Below are positions 1-9,506 of a stretch of DNA of 64,000 nt, piece by piece. Positions within the stretch are counted from its first letter, which is position 1; each line of letters starts with the position of its first letter. The stretch is from [Zimmermannella] bifida NBRC 103089 (lineage in GTDB: Bacteria > Actinomycetota > Actinomycetes > Actinomycetales > Microbacteriaceae): positions 1 through 64,000 of the forward strand of contig NZ_BCSP01000003.1 of the NCBI RefSeq assembly GCF_001570925.1, in the 5' to 3' direction. Under the pieces are notes generated by a model. That model did no database searches. It was not told the DNA's origin and worked only from the letters and a program-made list of their open reading frames with translations. The position numbers were made by a program, and so were the translations under genes.

Positions 1-257
1 CGGCTCGCGCCGCCCGCCGAGCGGGGCGGTGGCACGAGTAGCCACGAGCCGTCCATGCCGAGGTGCGAGTGGATGGTCCAGTCTCCCGTGCGAAGCAGGA
101 TGTGCTTACCGCGCGACTGTGCGCCGCTGACGGTGGTACCGGCCAATTGCACGGTGGCGTAGCGCGGCACGCGCAGTTCGCTGCGGATGAGCGTGCGCCC
201 GGCAAGCGCGCGGGCAAGGTGGTGCGCCGCGCGATACGCGGTATCGCCTTCGGGCAT
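1..257 (-). CDS. nei: Fpg/Nei-family DNA glycosylase, N-terminal part (3' end beyond window)
   Basis: The ATG lies at 257 on the minus strand with an AGGAG ribosome binding site just upstream; 85 codons are visible before the edge. The protein begins MPEGD, the family signature: after removal of Met, Pro2 is the Schiff-base nucleophile and Glu3 the catalytic acid of bifunctional base-excision glycosylases. The visible residues include a short HSHLGMDGSW segment typical of the N-terminal beta-sandwich. The helix-two-turn-helix and zinc finger would lie outside the window, so Nei (endonuclease VIII-like) versus MutM cannot be settled; MPEGDT and the location next to lhr favour Nei. It lies downstream of lhr on the same strand and may be co-transcribed with it. 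Confidence 0.85.
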   Translation of the reverse strand, partial: MPEGDTAYRAAHHLARALAGRTLIRSELRVPRYATVQLAGTTVSGAQSRGKHILLRTGDWTIHSHLGMDGSWLLVPPPRSAGGAS

Positions 258-289
258 GTGGCGCTCCTGTCTGGGCTAGCGGTGTCGGA

Positions 290-341
290 CGTGGCTGGTG
301 ATCGTGGGTTGGTTGGTGATTTGGGGTTGGCTGGTGATTTG
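290..341. repeat. Short direct repeats between lhr and nei
   Basis: Two 17-base units, GGTTGG(T/C)TGGTGATTTG, start at 307 and 325 (18-base period), with partial copies on both sides (about 290 and 342). They fill most of the 109-base gap between the lhr stop and the nei start. Function unknown; no terminator-like hairpin is seen. Confidence 0.6.
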
Positions 342-366
342 CGGTTGGTTGGGCAGCAGGCCGCGC

Positions 367-3300
367 TCAGGGGCGAATCCGCAGCCCGCGCGGGCTCACC
401 ACAAACCCGGCTTCTTGCAGCCAGGTGGCCATATCGGTGCCGAGTACATAGGCGCCGTTGCAGCGCTCAATGATGAGATTCGGGATGCGCGCGGCCGTTA
501 CCGTGTCGGCAAGCGATCTCGCGGCGGCCCGCAGCACGGCGTCATCGTCGGTGAACGTCAGCAGCGTCTTGCCACCGCGCTCGACGTAGCAGGCCAGCAG
601 CCCATCAACAATTGTCACCAACCCGCCAGCCTTGCGGCCCGGACGGTGCGTCGTTTCTTGACCGTTCGCATCCGGCCAGGGGAGCGCGGCGCCGAATGGA
701 TTGGCCGGGTCGGTAGCCGCGAGCGTAATGGTGCGCGCGGTATCGGCGGGTTCGGATTCGTCATCGCGGTGCAGTGCCCGCAGCCGGTCAATTGCCCCGG
801 CGGTCGCGAACTGGGCCGCGCCGAGCTCGGAGACGAAATAGCCGCGGCGGGCATGACCTGCTCCCTCAAACTCGCTCAGCACGCGGTACACGTGCGCGAA
901 TCCGCCGGCGAGGTCGGCGGCAGCGCCGCGGGTGACGACGCCCAACCGTTCGAGCAGTAGCTCTCCGGTGGCCTGGGCACGCAGGGTTGGTTCGGATGCA
1001 CCGAGTACGGCAATCGACCACCGTCCGGCACCGCTGGGTGGTACCGGCGCGCTCGACTGCGCGGGCATCGTGAACTGCGCCCGCCACATCCGTCCGCGAG
1101 CCGGCCGCGAAGCCGTGCGATGCGCAGCACTTGATTTCTTGCCAGCGCCGCCTGCGAGCAGTGACCGCATTCCGGTTAGGGAGTCGTTGGTCACGAGCCC
1201 GGCCCACGCCAACTCCCACAGCGCATTGGTGACGGCCGTTGGGTCCGGCGCGCTCGCGGACTTGGGCGGCGTGCCAGTGCCCGTGCCGGTGCCGGTGCCG
1301 GTGCCGGTGCCGGTGCCGCTGCCACTGCCAGTGCCGATGCCGGTGCCGGTGTCTTCCGTTTGGGCCGCAGCCTGCTGCCCGGCGATACGGGCGCAGCATT
1401 CCGGTACGAACGCGGCACCCTGCTGTAGCGCTCGGTACGCCTGCTGCGCGAGCGGCGAGCATTCGACCAGCGGCGTTTGCGGTTCAAGCGGCAGCGTGAG
1501 TGGACCGAGATCTTGCGTGTGCAGGCTGAACCAGCCATCGGCTCCGCCGATCGCACCGTGACCGTGCCAGCGTACTTCGCCGCTGGCGAGCAGCTGGTCA
1601 AGCAGCGCGGGCGCGTAGTCGGCAACGCGGGAAGGCAGTACGAGCGACTCCCAGGCGGATGCGGGCAGCGCCACGCCCTGCAATTGGTCGATTGTGGCGA
1701 GCAGACCGTCGATGCCGCGGGGTTGCGGTGCGGCATCGTGTGCCACCGACGCACCGGCAGCGCCGAGAGCGTGCACTTGCTGCCATTCCGGCATGAACCG
1801 GGCGAGGGCCCGCTGTGATACCGGCGCGATTTCGCCGCGCAACTTCGCCAGCGTGCGGTTGCGGATGCGGCGCAGCACGTTCGCGTCGACCCATTCGGTG
1901 CCGATGCCGCCAGGTCGGAACTCGCCGCGCTGAACCGTGCGGGCAAGCTCGAGCCGCTGCAATGCATCCGTTGCAATGGCAATGCCGATACCGAGGTACT
2001 CGGCCAATTGAGTGACGGTGAACGGGCCGTGCGTGCGCGCGTAGCGGTGCACCAGGTCGCCGAGCGGGTCGGCAACGGGTTCGAGCAGCGCGGTGGGCAT
2101 TCCCGGTGGTGGCGGCACACCAAGGGCGTCACGCAGGCGGGCAACGTCTTCGACGGCAGCAATGCAAGCTTCGCTACGGATGCGGACGGTCACCGCGCGC
2201 TTAGCGTCGATGAGTTCCTGCACTGCGGCTTCGGTCTCGGCAAGGTTGGCGTGAGTGGGTGCCGATTCGGACTCGGTGTCGCCGAGCAGCGGCACATGGT
2301 CTGCACCCGCATTCGTTTCGGACTCCGATGCCTGCAGCCGCCGCGCAATTGCATCGACCGGCAGCGGACCGACGAGCCGCAACAGGTCGCTCACGCCCTC
2401 CGTGCCGCGAACCTGCCGGTCGGGCGTCAGGTGCTGCAATTGGCGCTCGACCTCGTCGATGACCTCGGCATCGAGCAGCTCGCGCAGCGACGCCGTACCG
2501 AGCAGATCTGCCAGCAGGTTCGCATCCATCTGCAGCGCCGCCGCGCGACGTTCGGCCAGCGGCTGGTCGCCCTCGTACATGAACTCGCCCACGTACCCAA
2601 AGAGCAGGGTCTGTGCGAACGGTGAGGGCGACTCGGTGGTGACTTCTACGACGCGCACCTCGCGATTCGTGACGCGCGTGAGCAACCCGCGCAGCGCATC
2701 CAAGTCGTAGACATCGTGCAGCACTTCGCGCACGGTCTCGAGGATCATCGGAAAATCAGGGTGTGCTCGCGCCACTTCGAGTAGCTGCGCGGCGCGCAGG
2801 CGTTGCTGCCACAGCGGCGCACGCTTACCCGGATGCAGTCGCGGCAGCAGCAGCGCACGCGCGGCGTTCTCGCGGAACCGGGCCGCGAACAGCGCCGAGC
2901 CGCCGACCTCGCGGGTAATGATCGTCTCGATCTCATCGGCCGCGAACGCGAATAGCTCAGCGCCCGGTGGCACGTCGTCGATGTCGGGAATGCGCACCAC
3001 GATGCCGTCATCGCTAGCGATTGCACTGGCTTCCATGCCGAAGCGTTCGCGCACGCGGGCAGTGACCATCAGCGCCCACGGTGCGTGTACGGGCCGGCCA
3101 TACGGCGAGTGCAGAATCACTCGCCAATCGCCGAGCTCATCGCGCACGCGTTCGATCACGAGCTGCCGGTCGTGGGGTGCGTGTCCGGTGACCTCAAGCT
3201 GTTCGCGCACATAGGCAATCAGGTTGTCGGATGCGTAGGCATCGAGTACGGCCGCAACCTCGCGCGGCAGCACGGTTGCGGTTTCGGCCGCATCACCCGC

Positions 3301-5529
3301 GGGAGCCCCGGCGAGGTTGGTCGCAATCTCGCGCACGCACGCGCCGATGGCTTCGCCCAGCTCGGCCGGACGGCCGAGGGCATCGCCAGTCCAAAACGGT
3401 AGCCGGCCAGGTTCACCAAACGCGGGCGCCACCGTGACCCGGTCGGGGCCGATCTCGCGGATTCGCCACGATGTTGCACCAAGAGCGATGACATCGCCCA
3501 CGCGGGATTCGTAGACCATCTCTTCGTCGAGCTCGCCCACGCGCAGCCCACCGGCGCGGCGGCGTCCGCCCGTCGCTGACGCGAGCGATCCGTCATCGGA
3601 TTCGGGCGTGCCTTCCTCGGCACCGGTGGCCATAAACACCCCAAACAGGCCGCGGTCGGGGATGGTGCCGCCCGACACCACGGCGAGACGCTGCGCACCG
3701 GGGCGGCCCTCGAACCAGTCAGCGTCGCGGTTCCAAACGATGCGCGGCTTCAACGAGGCGAACGCATCCGACGGGTATTTTCCGGCCAATAGGTCGAGCA
3801 CGGATTCGAGCAGTGCCGTACTGAGCCCGGCAAACGGCGCGGCTTTTCGCACGCACGCGAGCCACGCATCCACCTGCCAGCGGTCGATTGCAGCGGCCGC
3901 GACCGTGTGCTGGGCGAGCACATCGAGCGGCTGCGCGATCGCGCGCATGTGTTCGATATTGCCGGCCAGCATGCGGGATGCGACCACGGCGGTGCGCAGC
4001 ACATCGGCGCGGTGCTTGGGGTACAGCTCGGCGTGCGAGACGGCGCCCACCTGGTGTCCGGCACGGCCGATTCGCTGCAGGCCGCTGGCGACGCTCGGGG
4101 GCGACTCGACCTGAATCACCAGCTCAACATCACCCATATCGATGCCGAGCTCAAGGCTCGACGTGGCCACCACGCAACGCAGCTTGCCGGTCTTGAGCGC
4201 GTCCTCGACCTCGGCGCGCTGCTCTTTGGATACCGAGCCGTGGTGTGCCCGGGCGAGGTCAGTTGCGGCTCCCGCAAACTCGCCAGAACCGCCGATCAGA
4301 TCGGCGTTCTTGATGCGGCGCGATGGGACTGTGGCCTCGGCCGTGTTGCTAGATGTGGCAGTGCCGGCTGCCGCGGTATCGGGTAAAGCAGTCGCTGTAG
4401 CCGCTTCGGCGGCTTCGGATGCGAGTCGCTCGTGATGCAGACGCCGCTCGTATTCCTCGTTGAGGCGCGCGGTGAGCCGCTCGGCGAGCCCGCGTGAATT
4501 CACGAACACGATGGTGGAGCGATGCGCCAAGACCCGGTCAACAATGTCGGATTCGATATACGGCCACACCGATCCGGGGCGGTTACCGTCGCCCGCATCG
4601 TCGCGAATGGCGCGGGTGGCGTCGCCAAACAAGTCGGCGTCGTTGGGGTCGATTGAATCCGCGCTTCGGGCCATCGGGGTAATCGACGAAAGATCCGGAA
4701 CCGGCACCACGACGCGCAAGTCAAACGCTTTCTCGCTCGCCGGCGCGACGATTGACACGGGCGCGGCACCGCCGAGGAACGTCGCGACCGCATCGAGCGG
4801 GCGAACCGTGGCCGACAAGCCGATGCGCTGCACCGGTGCTTCGAGTAGCGCATCAAGACGCTCGAGCGATACCGCAAGGTGCGCACCGCGTTTAGTCGCA
4901 GCAACTGCGTGCACCTCGTCGACAATGACGGTCCGCACATTGCGCAGCATCTTGCGAGCGCTCGACGTCAACAGCAGGTACAGCGACTCGGGCGTCGTGA
5001 TCAAAATATCGGGCGGGTTGGACACCTGTTTGCGCCGTTCCGCCGGGGGAGTGTCGCCCGATCGCACCCCGACCGTGATGTCGACGGCTGGGCGGTCGAG
5101 TTCAGCCTGCACCTGCGCAATACCCACCAGCGGCGCGGTGAGGTTGCGCTCCACGTCGACGCCGAGCGCTTTCAGCGGCGAAATATAGAGGATGGACGGG
5201 CCGCGGCCACTGCGTTCGCTACGGTCACCGCCGCGACCGCTACCGGCAGCATCCGCATCCGCATCCGCATCCGCACGAGAACTCACATCCGCATCCGTGC
5301 CGGCACCAGCACCACCGGCACCCGATCGCTCGGCAACCAACCGGTCAATCGCCCACAGAAACGCCGCCAACGTCTTACCCGAACCGGTCGGCGCGACCAC
5401 CAGGGTGTGCGCACCGGTCTGAATCGAGGCCCACGCTTCGCGCTGCGCCCGCGTCGGCTCGGCAAACGCGCGCCGAAACCAGGTGGCGCTCGCCTCACTA
5501 AACCGCGACAGTGCATCCGAATCGTGCAT
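367..5529 (-). CDS. lhr: Lhr-type superfamily 2 ATP-dependent DNA helicase
   Basis: A 1720-residue protein, long even for the Lhr family (usually about 1500-1600). SF2 motifs are clear: Walker A APTGSGKT near residue 46, DEVH (Walker B, motif II), the SAT motif in IGLSATVRP, and motif VI QRIGRAGH. The C-terminal half matches the winged-helix and Lhr-C portion in layout. Lhr proteins translocate 3' to 5' on single-stranded DNA and are linked to DNA repair, which fits the adjacent nei. The extra length comes from low-complexity insertions: Asp/Ala-rich residues about 84-96, an Ala/Thr-rich linker around residue 370, and a Gly-Thr run about residues 1392-1418 encoded by a hexanucleotide repeat. 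ATG start at 5529. Confidence 0.93.
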   Translation of the reverse strand: MHDSDALSRFSEASATWFRRAFAEPTRAQREAWASIQTGAHTLVVAPTGSGKTLAAFLWAIDRLVAERSGAGGAGAGTDADVSSRADADADADAAGSGRGGDRSERSGRGPSILYISPLKALGVDVERNLTAPLVGIAQVQAELDRPAVDITVGVRSGDTPPAERRKQVSNPPDILITTPESLYLLLTSSARKMLRNVRTVIVDEVHAVAATKRGAHLAVSLERLDALLEAPVQRIGLSATVRPLDAVATFLGGAAPVSIVAPASEKAFDLRVVVPVPDLSSITPMARSADSIDPNDADLFGDATRAIRDDAGDGNRPGSVWPYIESDIVDRVLAHRSTIVFVNSRGLAERLTARLNEEYERRLHHERLASEAAEAATATALPDTAAAGTATSSNTAEATVPSRRIKNADLIGGSGEFAGAATDLARAHHGSVSKEQRAEVEDALKTGKLRCVVATSSLELGIDMGDVELVIQVESPPSVASGLQRIGRAGHQVGAVSHAELYPKHRADVLRTAVVASRMLAGNIEHMRAIAQPLDVLAQHTVAAAAIDRWQVDAWLACVRKAAPFAGLSTALLESVLDLLAGKYPSDAFASLKPRIVWNRDADWFEGRPGAQRLAVVSGGTIPDRGLFGVFMATGAEEGTPESDDGSLASATGGRRRAGGLRVGELDEEMVYESRVGDVIALGATSWRIREIGPDRVTVAPAFGEPGRLPFWTGDALGRPAELGEAIGACVREIATNLAGAPAGDAAETATVLPREVAAVLDAYASDNLIAYVREQLEVTGHAPHDRQLVIERVRDELGDWRVILHSPYGRPVHAPWALMVTARVRERFGMEASAIASDDGIVVRIPDIDDVPPGAELFAFAADEIETIITREVGGSALFAARFRENAARALLLPRLHPGKRAPLWQQRLRAAQLLEVARAHPDFPMILETVREVLHDVYDLDALRGLLTRVTNREVRVVEVTTESPSPFAQTLLFGYVGEFMYEGDQPLAERRAAALQMDANLLADLLGTASLRELLDAEVIDEVERQLQHLTPDRQVRGTEGVSDLLRLVGPLPVDAIARRLQASESETNAGADHVPLLGDTESESAPTHANLAETEAAVQELIDAKRAVTVRIRSEACIAAVEDVARLRDALGVPPPPGMPTALLEPVADPLGDLVHRYARTHGPFTVTQLAEYLGIGIAIATDALQRLELARTVQRGEFRPGGIGTEWVDANVLRRIRNRTLAKLRGEIAPVSQRALARFMPEWQQVHALGAAGASVAHDAAPQPRGIDGLLATIDQLQGVALPASAWESLVLPSRVADYAPALLDQLLASGEVRWHGHGAIGGADGWFSLHTQDLGPLTLPLEPQTPLVECSPLAQQAYRALQQGAAFVPECCARIAGQQAAAQTEDTGTGIGTGSGSGTGTGTGTGTGTGTGTPPKSASAPDPTAVTNALWELAWAGLVTNDSLTGMRSLLAGGAGKKSSAAHRTASRPARGRMWRAQFTMPAQSSAPVPPSGAGRWSIAVLGASEPTLRAQATGELLLERLGVVTRGAAADLAGGFAHVYRVLSEFEGAGHARRGYFVSELGAAQFATAGAIDRLRALHRDDESEPADTARTITLAATDPANPFGAALPWPDANGQETTHRPGRKAGGLVTIVDGLLACYVERGGKTLLTFTDDDAVLRAAARSLADTVTAARIPNLIIERCNGAYVLGTDMATWLQEAGFVVSPRGLRIRP
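1271..1350. repeat. GTGCCG hexanucleotide microsatellite inside lhr
   Basis: Six perfect tandem copies of GTGCCG occupy 1283-1318, flanked by degenerate copies from about 1271 to 1350. Read on the minus strand they encode the Gly-Thr linker of Lhr. A six-base unit changes length without breaking the reading frame. Confidence 0.9.
5249..5272. repeat. GCATCC hexanucleotide repeat inside lhr
   Basis: Four perfect tandem copies of GCATCC, with one more copy at 5291-5296. On the minus strand they encode alternating Asp and Ala in an N-terminal insertion of Lhr just after the first helicase motif. GCATCC is also the reverse complement of a hexamer, GGATGC, that is unusually common in this part of the window. 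Confidence 0.85.
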
Positions 5530-5598
5530 GTACCAAGCAAACCACCAACCACCGACAATTCATGGTGCGCCGTCACCGTGATGGGGCAGTATGGGGAC

Positions 5599-6135
5599 AT
5601 GGACGTACGTACACCCGATCCCGAGTCCTCTGGCTGGCTGAGCGAAGACGACCTCGCGTTTATCCGACGACGAACGCCGATTCTGTACGTCGAAGCGATC
5701 CCGGTGCGGTTGGATGCGGCCGGTCGCGTCGAGTCACTCGGCCTGATGCTGCGGGCAAACGAAGACGGCCTCATCACCCGATCGTTTGTTTCCGGACGCG
5801 TGCAATACGGTGAGCGCGTGCGTGACGCCCTGGTGCGCCACCTCGAGAAAGACCTTGGCGCCATGGCGTTCCCGCAGTTGCCGATGACGCTGGTGCCGTT
5901 CACCGTGGCCGAATTTTCGCCGCTGCCGGTCGGTGACCTTTACGACGAGCGTCAGCACGCCGTCGCGCTGGTGTACCTCGTGCCGGTGACCGGCGATTGC
6001 GAACCTCGTCAGGACGCGCTCGAAGTTACTTGGCTGACACCCGAAGAAGCGAAGGACCCCGACCTGCTCGACGAGCTGGAAGGCGGTCGCGCACGAATTC
6101 TGCGCTGTGCGCTCGGACACATCTCCGCCTGGTGA
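5599..6135 (+). CDS. Nudix-like protein (DUF4916-type)
   Basis: 178 residues from the ATG at 5599; an in-frame ATG at 5581 is the alternative, and neither has a strong ribosome binding site. The fold-level pattern (ILYVEAIPVRLD, then a degenerate Nudix box region SGRVQYGERVRDALVRHLEKDLG, then VALVYLVPV and EVTWLTPEEA) resembles the actinobacterial DUF4916 Nudix-related family. The canonical REUxEE core that binds metal is not intact (RHLEKD instead), so pyrophosphohydrolase activity is doubtful. It is divergent from lhr, with 69 bases between the two starts. Confidence 0.7.
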   Translation: MDVRTPDPESSGWLSEDDLAFIRRRTPILYVEAIPVRLDAAGRVESLGLMLRANEDGLITRSFVSGRVQYGERVRDALVRHLEKDLGAMAFPQLPMTLVPFTVAEFSPLPVGDLYDERQHAVALVYLVPVTGDCEPRQDALEVTWLTPEEAKDPDLLDELEGGRARILRCALGHISAW

Positions 6136-6269
6136 TGCACCAAAAATCGCGGGGAACTTTCTGGCACACCATGGCGCTCTAAACCCCGTGTTCTATCGCA
6201 ACCGCGATATGGCATGAGACCACGCGTCGGTGCAGTCGAACTAACCGCAACGGAAAACGGAGATCCAGC

Positions 6270-6569
6270 ATGAACATGCCGCAGGGATATCACCCATACC
6301 AGTACCAGCCACAGCAGCAACCGGACGAGGACTCAGTCGGTAGCTGGATCGGTACCTTCCTGCTGATGATGATCCCGCTGGTCAACATCATCATCATCAT
6401 CGTCATGGCCTGCGGCGGCATGGGTACGCGCGCCAAGCAGAACTTCGCCCGCGCCTATCTCATCATCATGGTGATCGTCTTGCTGATCGGCGTCACGGTG
6501 GTCATTATCGGAAGCGCTGCGGGGTGGCTGAGCACGGACGTGTTGCATTCATATTCATCGAACTACTAG
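6270..6569 (+). CDS. Small two-helix membrane protein
   Basis: 99 residues with ATG at 6270 and GGAGA upstream. A Pro/Gln/Tyr-rich N-terminal tail of about 25 residues precedes two hydrophobic segments (about residues 28-48 and 63-85) joined by a short basic loop containing GTRAKQNFARAYL. The second helix and the KQNFARA loop resemble small Gram-positive integral membrane proteins of unknown function. No enzymatic motif is visible. A TATCGC-AACC-GCGATA inverted repeat lies upstream at 6194-6209. It is convergent with the EVE-domain gene. Confidence 0.75.
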   Translation: MNMPQGYHPYQYQPQQQPDEDSVGSWIGTFLLMMIPLVNIIIIIVMACGGMGTRAKQNFARAYLIIMVIVLLIGVTVVIIGSAAGWLSTDVLHSYSSNY

Positions 6570-6621
6570 CAGTCAGTTGCTGCGGTAACCGCCGGGCTGG
6601 TGACGGGCTACGAATTCGTCG

Positions 6622-7170
6622 CTACCAGCCGGGCGTCGGCGGCCGATCAATCGGGGCATCCATCCACGCCGGTGGCGGTGCGGTGGATGCATCCGGTCGC
6701 GCCAGCCCCGCTCGCTCGGCCTGCAACGCAAATAGGCTCGGCCCGGGCGTCGGGCGACGCACCGCATCCTCGCAAATTTCAAAATCACGACGCGACAGCT
6801 CCACCCACCCGGGGCGGAGCTGCTCGCCCCAAAACCGCGAATCTCGCGTGAGCTCGAGCATGTCGCGTAGCGGACGAATCGGCGCGATCTGCGCATCCGC
6901 AAGCCACTGCACATCGTGACGCCACGGCGACTTGCCGCGCCCACCGACGCGATACGGTGCATCCGACAGCACGCGCCCCGCCTGCACTACGGAGCGCAGC
7001 GGTTCGCCATCGGGATTCTCGGTACGCGGGCAATACAGCACCACGCCATCGGCCTCGGCCATGACGTTGAGCGGTTGCTCGTCACCCCACGGATGCTGCA
7101 CAAACCCGCCGGCAACCATCTCGCGGGCGCGATCGAGCGGATGCACGAACATCCAGTATCGAATTGCCAT
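6622..7170 (-). CDS. EVE-domain (UPF0310-like) protein
   Basis: 182 residues; ATG at 7170. The N-terminus MAIRYWMFVHP, the GGFVQHPWG loop, and the later DGVVLYCPR segment match the EVE/PUA-like domain, whose members bind modified bases in RNA or DNA. The C-terminal 35 residues are Pro/Ala-rich and probably disordered. It lies 88 bases downstream of the ornithine cyclodeaminase-like gene on the same strand. The substrate cannot be inferred. Confidence 0.72.
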   Translation of the reverse strand: MAIRYWMFVHPLDRAREMVAGGFVQHPWGDEQPLNVMAEADGVVLYCPRTENPDGEPLRSVVQAGRVLSDAPYRVGGRGKSPWRHDVQWLADAQIAPIRPLRDMLELTRDSRFWGEQLRPGWVELSRRDFEICEDAVRRPTPGPSLFALQAERAGLARPDASTAPPPAWMDAPIDRPPTPGW

Positions 7171-7258
7171 TGGGGGTACCTGACGACTACGTGGAGACCG
7201 TCAGCGAGGTGACGGGTGGGGGGGGAAAACCAGCGAGAGTGAACCTCGCGCGGTCAGC

Positions 7259-8215
7259 TTACGAACGCAGCGCGACCTTCGGCACGCGCGCGTACACCTC
7301 ACCGGCGACGATGAGGTCCTGCCACGACATACCAACCGTCTTGTACACAGTCGGCTTGTCGCGGTCGATCTTCGCGGTGCCGCGTACAACATCACGCACC
7401 GTGATGAGGTCATCGGCCGTCAGCAGCCCGGCCTCAACCGCCAGCGCAACTTCGCCCGCTTCGCGCAGGGCAGTGTCGATGTCTTCGACGATCACGTTGG
7501 AGCGGCCCATGAGTTCGAGGTCGAGTTCATGGTTGTGCGCATTGTGCGAGCCGAGGGCAACGACCAGCGTGCCCGGTTGAATCAGGGATGCGGGGAACAG
7601 CGGCTCGGCCGCGCCCGTTGCGGTAACCACCAGGTCGGCACCCGGTACGGCAACATCGGGAGCCATCGCGTCACCAATGCGTGCATTCCAACCGTGCTCC
7701 GCCGCATTCGCCGCGAACATTTCGGCACGACGCGGATCGCGGCCGTGCACCACCAGGTTCTTCAACTGTGGGTGCAGCTGACGCAACCCGATTGCGTGCG
7801 CGCGGGCCTGCGCACCGTATCCGTACAGCACCGCACGCTCAGCGTCACGGCCAAGCAGCTTGCGGGTCACCAGCGCGGTGACGGCGACCGTGCGCAGATC
7901 GGTGAGCTCCGCACCGTCGATGAGTGCCTTCGGCGTAGTGGTGTCGGCATCCATCAGAATGTAGAAGCCCTGCGCGCGGTCGAGACGACGAGCCGGGTTG
8001 CCCGGGTTCACCGACATGAACTTTGCGCCCACCCAGTGCGAGGACTGCGATGCCATGAACATCAAGTAGTTGTCCTCTTTGAGCGGGTAGGTGTTTCGAG
8101 GGAAATCCTCGGCCGGCTCAACATCGTCGACCAGTGCGCGTTCGAGCGCCTGCGCGGCCATCTCGTAGCTGACGTGCTGGCGGATGTGCTGTTCGGTGAT
8201 GTGCGCGATGCTCAC
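7259..8215 (-). CDS. Ornithine cyclodeaminase / mu-crystallin family protein
   Basis: 318 residues starting with GTG at 8215, which has GGAG eight bases upstream. The N-terminal region carries KFMSVNPGN, the conserved Lys-containing substrate loop, and DGAELTDLRTVAVTALVTRKLL; the NAD(P)-binding Rossmann segment reads VLYGYGAQARAHA (GxGxQA), followed by VVTATGAAEPLF. Family members include ornithine cyclodeaminase, alanine dehydrogenase and ketimine reductases, so the precise substrate is open. A threonine aldolase gene lies upstream on the same strand, suggesting a small amino acid catabolic pair. Confidence 0.88.
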   Translation of the reverse strand: MSIAHITEQHIRQHVSYEMAAQALERALVDDVEPAEDFPRNTYPLKEDNYLMFMASQSSHWVGAKFMSVNPGNPARRLDRAQGFYILMDADTTTPKALIDGAELTDLRTVAVTALVTRKLLGRDAERAVLYGYGAQARAHAIGLRQLHPQLKNLVVHGRDPRRAEMFAANAAEHGWNARIGDAMAPDVAVPGADLVVTATGAAEPLFPASLIQPGTLVVALGSHNAHNHELDLELMGRSNVIVEDIDTALREAGEVALAVEAGLLTADDLITVRDVVRGTAKIDRDKPTVYKTVGMSWQDLIVAGEVYARVPKVALRS

Positions 8216-8308
8216 AGCATTGGCTCCTTTAAACGTTGTGCGCCTCTCGGTCGCATGCTCCCTCCATCGTAAGACGCTGGAGCTTGGCGTTGGGCGCGAA
8301 AACTCGGC

Positions 8309-9433
8309 TTAGTTGGCGGTGTCATCGATGGTTGCGGCGTGCTCGGTGGCGCGGCGGACTTCGGCTACGAACGCTTCGATGGCGCTGGTTGGCGTGTCCC
8401 ACGCGGTCATCAACCGCACCGAATTCGGGATGAACGGCCAGTCATAGAAGCGGCTCCCCGAGGCCCGAACCCGGTCGGCAACCCCTGCCGGAAGCTGCAC
8501 GAAGACCGCATTCGCGTCGACGGAACCGGCCACGGTGCATCCGGGAATCGCTGAGATCGACTCGGCCAGTAGCTGCGCCTGCGCGTTCGCGTGCTGCGCA
8601 TTACGCAGGTAAAGGTCGCCCTCGTACAGGGCGAGCAGCTGCGCAGCCAAGAATCGCTGCTTGGATGCGAGCTGCAGGTTGATCTTCTGCAAGAACTCGA
8701 TGCCGCGGGCACATTCTGGCCGCTTCACCACGACCGCTTCGGCCGCGAGCGCACCGTTCTTGGTGGCACCGAGCGAGAGGATGTCGACGCCCGCAGAGAG
8801 TTCGGCGAGCGAGGCACCGGTGGTGGCAGCGGCGTTCGCCAGACGCGACCCGTCGAGGTGAACGAGCAGGCCCTTGCGATGTGCGGCCGCGGTGAGCGCG
8901 GCAGTTTCTTCGGCACTGTAGACAGTGCCCAGCTCGGTGGAGTTTGAGAATGACAGCGCCCAGGGTTCGGCCGCGTGAACGTTGCTGCGGTCAATTTCGA
9001 GCGCATCGATCTGCGCGGCGGTGAGCTTGCCGTCGGGCGTGGGCAGCGGCAGGATCTTCAGCCCGCCGACGCGTTCCGGGGCGCCATTTTCGTCGGTGTT
9101 GATGTGGGCAGTGGCCGCGGCAACGACGCCACCCCAGCGTGGCATCACGGACTGCAGCGCGAGCACGTTCGCGCCGGTGCCGTTAAGGACTGGGTACGTC
9201 ACCGCATCCGCACCGAAATGCTGGCGCATCACCTGCTGCAATCGCGCCGTGTAGGGGTCGTCGCCGTAGCCCGCGACGTGGCCCCCATTGGCCTGCGCGA
9301 TGCGGTCGAGCACCTCGGGGTGCACGCCCGCGTAGTTGTCTGACCCAAAGTGGTACTGCGCCGCGTCGTGAAGCATTGGCGCGGTTGCGGCCGGGTGGTT
9401 CAGTTGCGAATTGGATGCATCGGGCGAAGACAT
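8309..9433 (-). CDS. Low-specificity L-threonine aldolase (PLP, beta-eliminating lyase family)
   Basis: 374 residues from the ATG at 9433 (a TTG at 9439 would add two residues). The protein shows FGSDNYAGVHPEVL at the N-terminus, the cofactor-binding aspartate in HLDGSRLANA, and the PLP lysine in LGATKNGAL. These proteins cleave L-threonine or L-allo-threonine to glycine and acetaldehyde. No ribosome binding site is evident. It is followed after a 93-base gap by the ornithine cyclodeaminase-like gene. Confidence 0.9.
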   Translation of the reverse strand: MSSPDASNSQLNHPAATAPMLHDAAQYHFGSDNYAGVHPEVLDRIAQANGGHVAGYGDDPYTARLQQVMRQHFGADAVTYPVLNGTGANVLALQSVMPRWGGVVAAATAHINTDENGAPERVGGLKILPLPTPDGKLTAAQIDALEIDRSNVHAAEPWALSFSNSTELGTVYSAEETAALTAAAHRKGLLVHLDGSRLANAAATTGASLAELSAGVDILSLGATKNGALAAEAVVVKRPECARGIEFLQKINLQLASKQRFLAAQLLALYEGDLYLRNAQHANAQAQLLAESISAIPGCTVAGSVDANAVFVQLPAGVADRVRASGSRFYDWPFIPNSVRLMTAWDTPTSAIEAFVAEVRRATEHAATIDDTAN

Positions 9434-9506
9434 GGGCAAGATCGTGCCATAAGTGGTGGCCGCGTCGCTGAATTGTGACGGGATGCGGTGTCATCGCGCG
9501 GGTGGG

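Noticed and set aside
6136-6269. tRNA or small RNA gene near the TATCGC inverted repeat
   Set aside because: The stem is only six pairs and no cloverleaf can be drawn; no tRNA or rRNA gene was recognised anywhere in the window.
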